DNA from: an uncultured Collinsella sp. | GTDB lineage: Bacteria; Actinomycetota; Coriobacteriia; Coriobacteriales; Coriobacteriaceae | DNA length: 15,742 bases | Direction: 5' to 3' | NCBI GenBank assembly: GCA_958413895.1 | Contig: CATYVQ010000025.1 | Span: 1-15,742, forward strand | In this document: positions 12,469-15,742 of the stretch, piece by piece | How the letters are laid out: each line of letters starts with the position of its first letter | How positions within the stretch are numbered: the stretch's first letter is position 1 | Translations under genes and position numbers: made by a program | Notes under the pieces: generated by a model | Seen by the model: the letters and a program-made list of their open reading frames with translations, nothing else | What the model was told of the DNA's origin: nothing | Databases searched by the model: none

Positions 12469-13503
12469 ATGCAACTGGCAAACATCGTACGCGAGCGCTG
12501 GAAAGGCGTCTTGTTCTGCCTGATCATCGCCATTCCCGCGACGTTGCTCGGCAAACAAATTGAGGTGGTCGGCGGTCCGGTATTTGCCATCCTCTTTGGC
12601 ATGGTCCTGGCGCTCGTCTTTCCCAAGAATCGTCGCGAACAGCTCGCCGCTGGCGTCACCTATACGTCCAAAAAAGTCTTGCAGTACGCGGTTATCCTGC
12701 TTGGCTTTGGCATGAACCTCTCCCAGATTCTGTCCAAGGGCGCCCAGTCGCTGCCGATTATCGTGGCGACGATCTCGACCTCGCTTGTCATCGCCTTTGT
12801 GCTCTGCCACGTTATGAACGTGCCGGGTAAGATCGCGACGCTTGTGGGTGTGGGTTCGTCGATTTGCGGCGGTTCGGCCATCGCCGCGACCGCACCCGTC
12901 ATCGATGCCGACGATCGCGAGATTGCCCAGGCTATTTCGGTCATCTTCCTGTTTAACGTTATCGCGGCGCTCGTGTTTCCGACGCTCGGCGGCATGCTCG
13001 GGCTGACCAACGAGGGTTTTGGCCTGTTTGCCGGCACCGCCATCAACGACACCTCGTCCGTAACGGCTGCGGCGAGCGCCTGGGACAGCATGCATCCCGG
13101 CGCCAATGTGCTCGAGAGCGCCACGGTGGTCAAGCTCACCAGAACGCTGGCCATTATCCCCATCACGTTGGTCCTCGCATGCTGGCAGATGCATCTGGCG
13201 CGCAAGGCCGGCGGCGACGCCAAAAGCGCGTTCTCGCTTAAACGCGCGTTTCCCATGTTTGTGCTGTTCTTTGTGCTGGCGAGCGTGATCACCACGGTGT
13301 TTCAGCTTCCCGTGTCCATCACGGCGCCCATCAAGGAGCTGTCGAAATTCTTTATTGTGATGGCCATGGCGGCTATTGGTTTTAATACCGATATCGTCGA
13401 GCTGGTCAAAAAGGGCGGCAAGCCCATCGCGCTGGGCTTTTGCTGCTGGATTGGCATTGCGTGCATGAGTTTGGGAATGCAACACGTACTGGGGATCTGG
13501 TAG
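12469..13503 (+). CDS. YeiH-family putative sulfate/anion exporter (UPF0324)
   Basis: This 344-aa polytopic membrane protein belongs to the Cons_hypoth698 (PF03601, YeiH) family, annotated as putative sulfate exporters. About ten hydrophobic segments are visible, in two halves. The conserved glycine/serine block GVGSSICGGSAIAA (127-140) and the GTAINDTSSVTAA block (189-201) are both intact, and a positively charged loop (about 232-247) joins the halves. GAAGGA (12456-12461) precedes the ATG by 7 nt. It is divergent from the GntR/FCD regulator, suggesting control by it. Transported species is not settled for the family; related YeiH proteins are linked to sulfur compounds. No sulfur-metabolism gene sits beside it. 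Confidence 0.9.
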   Translation: MQLANIVRERWKGVLFCLIIAIPATLLGKQIEVVGGPVFAILFGMVLALVFPKNRREQLAAGVTYTSKKVLQYAVILLGFGMNLSQILSKGAQSLPIIVATISTSLVIAFVLCHVMNVPGKIATLVGVGSSICGGSAIAATAPVIDADDREIAQAISVIFLFNVIAALVFPTLGGMLGLTNEGFGLFAGTAINDTSSVTAAASAWDSMHPGANVLESATVVKLTRTLAIIPITLVLACWQMHLARKAGGDAKSAFSLKRAFPMFVLFFVLASVITTVFQLPVSITAPIKELSKFFIVMAMAAIGFNTDIVELVKKGGKPIALGFCCWIGIACMSLGMQHVLGIW

Positions 13504-13555
13504 AGAAGTAGCTTATTCGCGTGCTGGTTGCTGATGGCCGCATGCCTGCGGTGGA

Positions 13556-13620
13556 GCGATAGGAGCTCTTGCGGGTATGGCTTGTCCGCAGGTTTATAGG
13601 TCCCGAAGAGCTCTTATCGC
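13556..13620. repeat. 15-bp long-range inverted repeat with internal hairpin
   Basis: GCGATAGGAGCTCTT (13556-13570) pairs with AAGAGCTCTTATCGC (13606-13620) over 15 bp, with a single G-T pair. The 35-nt interior contains GCGG/CCGC (13571-13574 with 13586-13589). The right arm includes the perfect palindrome AAGAGCTCTT. No T-run follows on either strand, so it is not a standard terminator. It lies 52 nt after the YeiH gene. Confidence 0.7.
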
Positions 13621-13644
13621 CCCGCCAGGATGGCGATGCGGGGC
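13619..13644. terminator. GC-rich hairpin after the long inverted repeat
   Basis: GCCCCGC (13619-13625) and GCGGGGC (13638-13644) pair perfectly around a 12-nt loop. It overlaps the preceding repeat by 2 nt. It could terminate YeiH transcription, but lacks a T-run. Confidence 0.4.
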
Positions 13645-13678
13645 AACTCATATACTCGCAGGACGGCGGCTTCTGCCC

Positions 13679-13714
13679 TATAGTGTTTGGTGAGTAATAT
13701 CGTTCAATTTTGAA
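13679..13714 (+). promoter_or_regulatory. Possible promoter and palindrome of the Fis-tailed regulator gene
   Basis: TATAGT (13679-13684) is a 5-of-6 -10 box with no good -35. The 5-2-5 palindrome TTCAATTTTGAA (13703-13714) lies just downstream and could be an operator. The leader to the ATG would be about 80 nt. Confidence 0.35.
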
Positions 13715-13768
13715 ACACTCGCCCGCGCGGCCGTCAGTGGCGGCGTGGCGCCGAGGACGGGGCGCAAT

Positions 13769-14986
13769 ATGAACAGTGACGCCAAGCTGCAAATCTTGAT
13801 CGAGGCCTTGGCTGCTGCCGGGGCCTCGGCGTTGGCAATTGATGGGCATGGGCACGTGGCGATTTCGACCATGGATGATGTCGCGCTCGAGCAAGATGTC
13901 GCGGCATTTGTCGCCGAGCGCCTGGGGCGCGTGGGCAACGGCACGCGTCTGGTGATGGGGCATGCGGGAGGGCGCTTGAGCCTCACGGTGCGTCCGGTCG
14001 TCAAGGAAGTCGGCGCGCTTTGGGTGGTCGTGGTCCGCGAGGTGCGCGGTGTGGCGGCACACGCGGGCATTGAGTGGCTTAACGCAGATGAGGTCGAGGT
14101 GCGCTACGAGGCAAGCGCGTACGGCATTGTCGAGGGTGCCGCTGCGGTCTCTGGCCCCGTCTGCGAAAGCTATGCCCGCGGCGTGCCCCTCATGTTGGAG
14201 GGCGAGCTGGGTGCTGGCCAGGCAGAGATTGCAAAACGCCTCTATCTGGATGGGCCTTATGCTGACGAACCCTTTGTGTCCGTGGCACTTGACGAGCTCA
14301 CAGATCGCGGCTGGCGCCATCTGCTCAAAAGCTCGGAATCGCCGCTGTTCCAGGCAAGGCTGACCCTTTGTATTGGCGGCTGGCATGCACTTTCGCCGCA
14401 GCGTCTGCGCGAGCTTGTCTCTGCGATGACCGACACGGCGCTGGCCGCGCGTTGCCATGTGATTCTGACGGCAAACGATGTGCCGGGCGGTGGCGAAAGC
14501 GATCAGGCCGCTTTTGTAACCGAGCGCTTGGCGTGCGCAGTGAGTGTGGCGCCTGCGATTGCCGAGCAGGGCGGCGCATCGAAAAAGGTTGCGCAGTATT
14601 TGTCGTATCTATCAGATGTCTTTGGAACTGCCGCTCCGAGTATGTCTGAGGAGGCTGCCTCGACGCTCAACGGCTATCGCTGGCCACGCAACTATCTGCA
14701 GCTTCGCGAGGTCTCGGAACGACTCTATATATTAGTAGGGTCGGGTGTGGCGGAGCGCGCGGTGGCGGAGGAGGTGCTCGCCCAGGAGGACGTCATCAAA
14801 ACCGCAACCTTTGGCACTCCGACGCTCGACAGCGACCTGTATATTCTGCGTCCACTGGCCGAAACCGAACGCGACATCGCGCGGCTGGTCGTAGGCCACC
14901 TTCAGGGCAACCGGACCCGCGCTGCCGAGGTGCTGGGAATAAGCCGCACGACCCTGTGGCGCTTGCTGAAGGACGACGACCGCTGA
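13769..14986 (+). CDS. Degenerate NtrC-type regulator with C-terminal Fis helix-turn-helix
   Basis: This 405-aa protein has an N-terminal domain of unknown type (1-130), a region resembling the sigma-54-activator AAA+ domain (about 131-325) and a Fis-like DNA-binding domain (about 366-402, NRTRAAEVLGISRTTLWRLL). The AAA+ part is altered. The Walker A equivalent GELGAGQ (145-151) has Gln for the essential Lys. No GAFTGA loop is visible, and the Walker B equivalent reads LTLCIGGW (198-205) rather than an acidic FLDE. A remnant of the WPGN(V)REL sensor motif remains as RWPRNYLQLREV (304-315). It therefore probably cannot hydrolyse ATP or open a sigma-54 promoter, and may act as a conventional regulator. 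The ATG at 13769 has ACGGGG at 6 nt; an upstream GTG at 13745 is less likely. Confidence 0.75.
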   Translation: MNSDAKLQILIEALAAAGASALAIDGHGHVAISTMDDVALEQDVAAFVAERLGRVGNGTRLVMGHAGGRLSLTVRPVVKEVGALWVVVVREVRGVAAHAGIEWLNADEVEVRYEASAYGIVEGAAAVSGPVCESYARGVPLMLEGELGAGQAEIAKRLYLDGPYADEPFVSVALDELTDRGWRHLLKSSESPLFQARLTLCIGGWHALSPQRLRELVSAMTDTALAARCHVILTANDVPGGGESDQAAFVTERLACAVSVAPAIAEQGGASKKVAQYLSYLSDVFGTAAPSMSEEAASTLNGYRWPRNYLQLREVSERLYILVGSGVAERAVAEEVLAQEDVIKTATFGTPTLDSDLYILRPLAETERDIARLVVGHLQGNRTRAAEVLGISRTTLWRLLKDDDR

Positions 14987-14997
14987 GCGAGGCGCTC

Positions 14998-15026
14998 GTG
15001 ACCGCGTGCAGCGCGTGTGATACAGT
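14998..15026 (+). promoter_or_regulatory. Promoter of the small membrane-protein gene
   Basis: GTGACC (14998-15003) and TACAGT (15021-15026) have a 17-bp spacer, and TGA precedes the second box as an extended -10. Each hexamer matches the consensus at 4 of 6. Start of transcription would be near 15033, giving a leader of about 38 nt. Confidence 0.5.
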
Positions 15027-15070
15027 CCAAAGCGGTAATGTTTCGATTGCGTTACGGCGTGCGGGGGCGT

Positions 15071-15646
15071 ATGACGGAGACTTCAAAACCAAATCGGGCT
15101 CGAAAGCCCACGGTGCCGGTCAACCGTCGCATGACTTCGCGGACGTGGGGCAAAAGCGTCTCAGGCTTCGACGGCTCGTTCAAACGCACTAGATATGGCT
15201 ATCCTTCGGCAAGCGCTCGCTTGGCCATGCAGGCCGAATCGTCGCTGTGGGTCCGTAAGCGTGTGGTGGGGTCAAAGCTCAAGCACAATGGAACGCTCGG
15301 CTTCATTAGCCGTGGCGCTGCTCGCCGTAGCGGCCTCAATCCCGCAGGCTGGCATCGCTATGTTCCGATCGCGGTCGTTGTTGCGGTGGTTTTCATCGCG
15401 CTCGCGGCGCTTGGTTACGCCGGCGGCGGCGCCAATCTGGACGCAATGTTTAAGTCGCCCGAGCTCACGCATGCAGGCACAGAAGTTGTCGAGGGCGCTC
15501 AGACCCAGGCGGGCGTCGCGCCCCAGCGCGGTATCGTCGCGGCGGCCACCGCCATCGTCGATGCGAAAAAAGACGAGGATGAACAAGGCAGCGAAGCCGA
15601 AGCGACTCAAACGAACGAGGATGCGGGAACTTCGACGTCTATATAA
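15071..15646 (+). CDS. Single-pass membrane protein of unknown function
   Basis: Not recognised. The 191-aa product has a strongly basic, Arg/Lys-rich N-terminal half (1-97), one clear transmembrane helix (about 98-117, YVPIAVVVAVVFIALAALGY) and an acidic, Glu/Asp/Thr-rich C-terminal tail (about 165-188). By the positive-inside rule the N-terminus would be cytoplasmic and the tail outside. There is no signal-peptide cleavage motif and no enzyme motif. The ATG at 15071 is preceded by a GGGGG at only 3 nt, so the start is uncertain; upstream in-frame starts at 15017 and 15038 have weaker sites. It follows the regulator by 84 nt with its own promoter and is closed by the inverted repeat at 15664. 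Confidence 0.7.
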   Translation: MTETSKPNRARKPTVPVNRRMTSRTWGKSVSGFDGSFKRTRYGYPSASARLAMQAESSLWVRKRVVGSKLKHNGTLGFISRGAARRSGLNPAGWHRYVPIAVVVAVVFIALAALGYAGGGANLDAMFKSPELTHAGTEVVEGAQTQAGVAPQRGIVAAATAIVDAKKDEDEQGSEAEATQTNEDAGTSTSI

Positions 15647-15663
15647 GTTGCGGAGAAATATGT

Positions 15664-15713
15664 GTCGGCAGTTAGGGACGTTCCTTTTCTGCCGGCCTTT
15701 TAGGAACGTCCCC
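15664..15713. repeat. Paired head-to-head GGGAC stem-loop, copy E
   Basis: GTCGGCAG (15664-15671) and CTGCCGGC (15689-15696) pair (one G-T) around TTAGGGACGTTCCTTTT. A second, inverted AGGAACGTCCCC follows, so GGGACGTTCC (15675-15684) and GGAACGTCCC (15703-15712) are also perfect 10-bp inverse arms. Only one of these two foldings can form at a time. The layout matches the other GGGAC stem-loops but with a different loop. It may also terminate the membrane-protein gene. Confidence 0.6.
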
Positions 15714-15742
15714 AAGTGCCGCGGCTCGTTAGAACGGCGGAA

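Noticed and set aside
12412..13485. Minus-strand open frame of 357 codons opposite the YeiH gene
   Set aside because: It is a shadow frame with Arg/His/Gln-rich composition and no family motif; the plus-strand gene carries clear membrane segments and conserved blocks.

Overview
The window is a stretch of GC-rich bacterial chromosome with tightly packed single genes and short operons on both strands. Codon choice, protein style and gene set (orphan EF-G-like GTPase, LarE, YeiH-type transporter, Fis-tailed regulator) suggest a gut Coriobacteriia actinobacterium, probably Collinsella or a close relative. That placement is an inference from gene style, not a database match. There are no rRNA, tRNA, CRISPR, phage or insertion-sequence genes.

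Layout. 1-2550: a plus-strand polar amino-acid ABC importer operon (lipoprotein receptor, permease, ATPase, overlapping stops and starts) with its promoter, a TAAAGTG box array in the 5' leader and a terminator. 2550-4931: a structured leader and an EF-G-like translational GTPase whose guanine-binding motifs are altered, ended by a bidirectional terminator. 4934-7233 (minus strand): a membrane-anchored DNA/RNA non-specific endonuclease and a LarE-type sulfur transferase carrying three candidate cluster cysteines. 7407-8057 (plus): a HAD phosphatase/phosphomutase, facing a LacI-family regulator (8171-9283, minus) across a 20-bp perfect-stem terminator. 9284-9612: the very strong lacI-type promoter with a probable self-operator, two stem-loop repeats and a three-box GGTATC operator-like array ahead of glmS. 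9613-11519: glmS and terminator. 11532-13503: a GntR/FCD regulator divergent from a YeiH-family transporter. 13504-13768: a gene-free interval holding a long inverted repeat. 13769-14986: a degenerate NtrC-type regulator. 15071-15646: a small single-pass membrane protein of unknown function.

Much of the window is housekeeping or transport metabolism: amino-acid uptake, amino-sugar synthesis (GlmS), nickel-pincer cofactor sulfuration (LarE) and anion export (YeiH). Each regulator gene sits beside a plausible target or beside operator-like palindromes.

The most unusual signal is not a gene. A set of intergenic stem-loops (about 4934, 6137, 9349, 9416, 11532 and 15664) share a GGGAC loop motif. 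Three of them also share a long conserved loop and a TTTTATC-like flank, while their stem arms differ by paired changes. This looks like a dispersed, structure-conserved repeat family. The second signal is the EF-G paralogue with substitutions in G3, G4 and G5. The third is a sigma-54-activator-like protein that has lost its ATPase residues.
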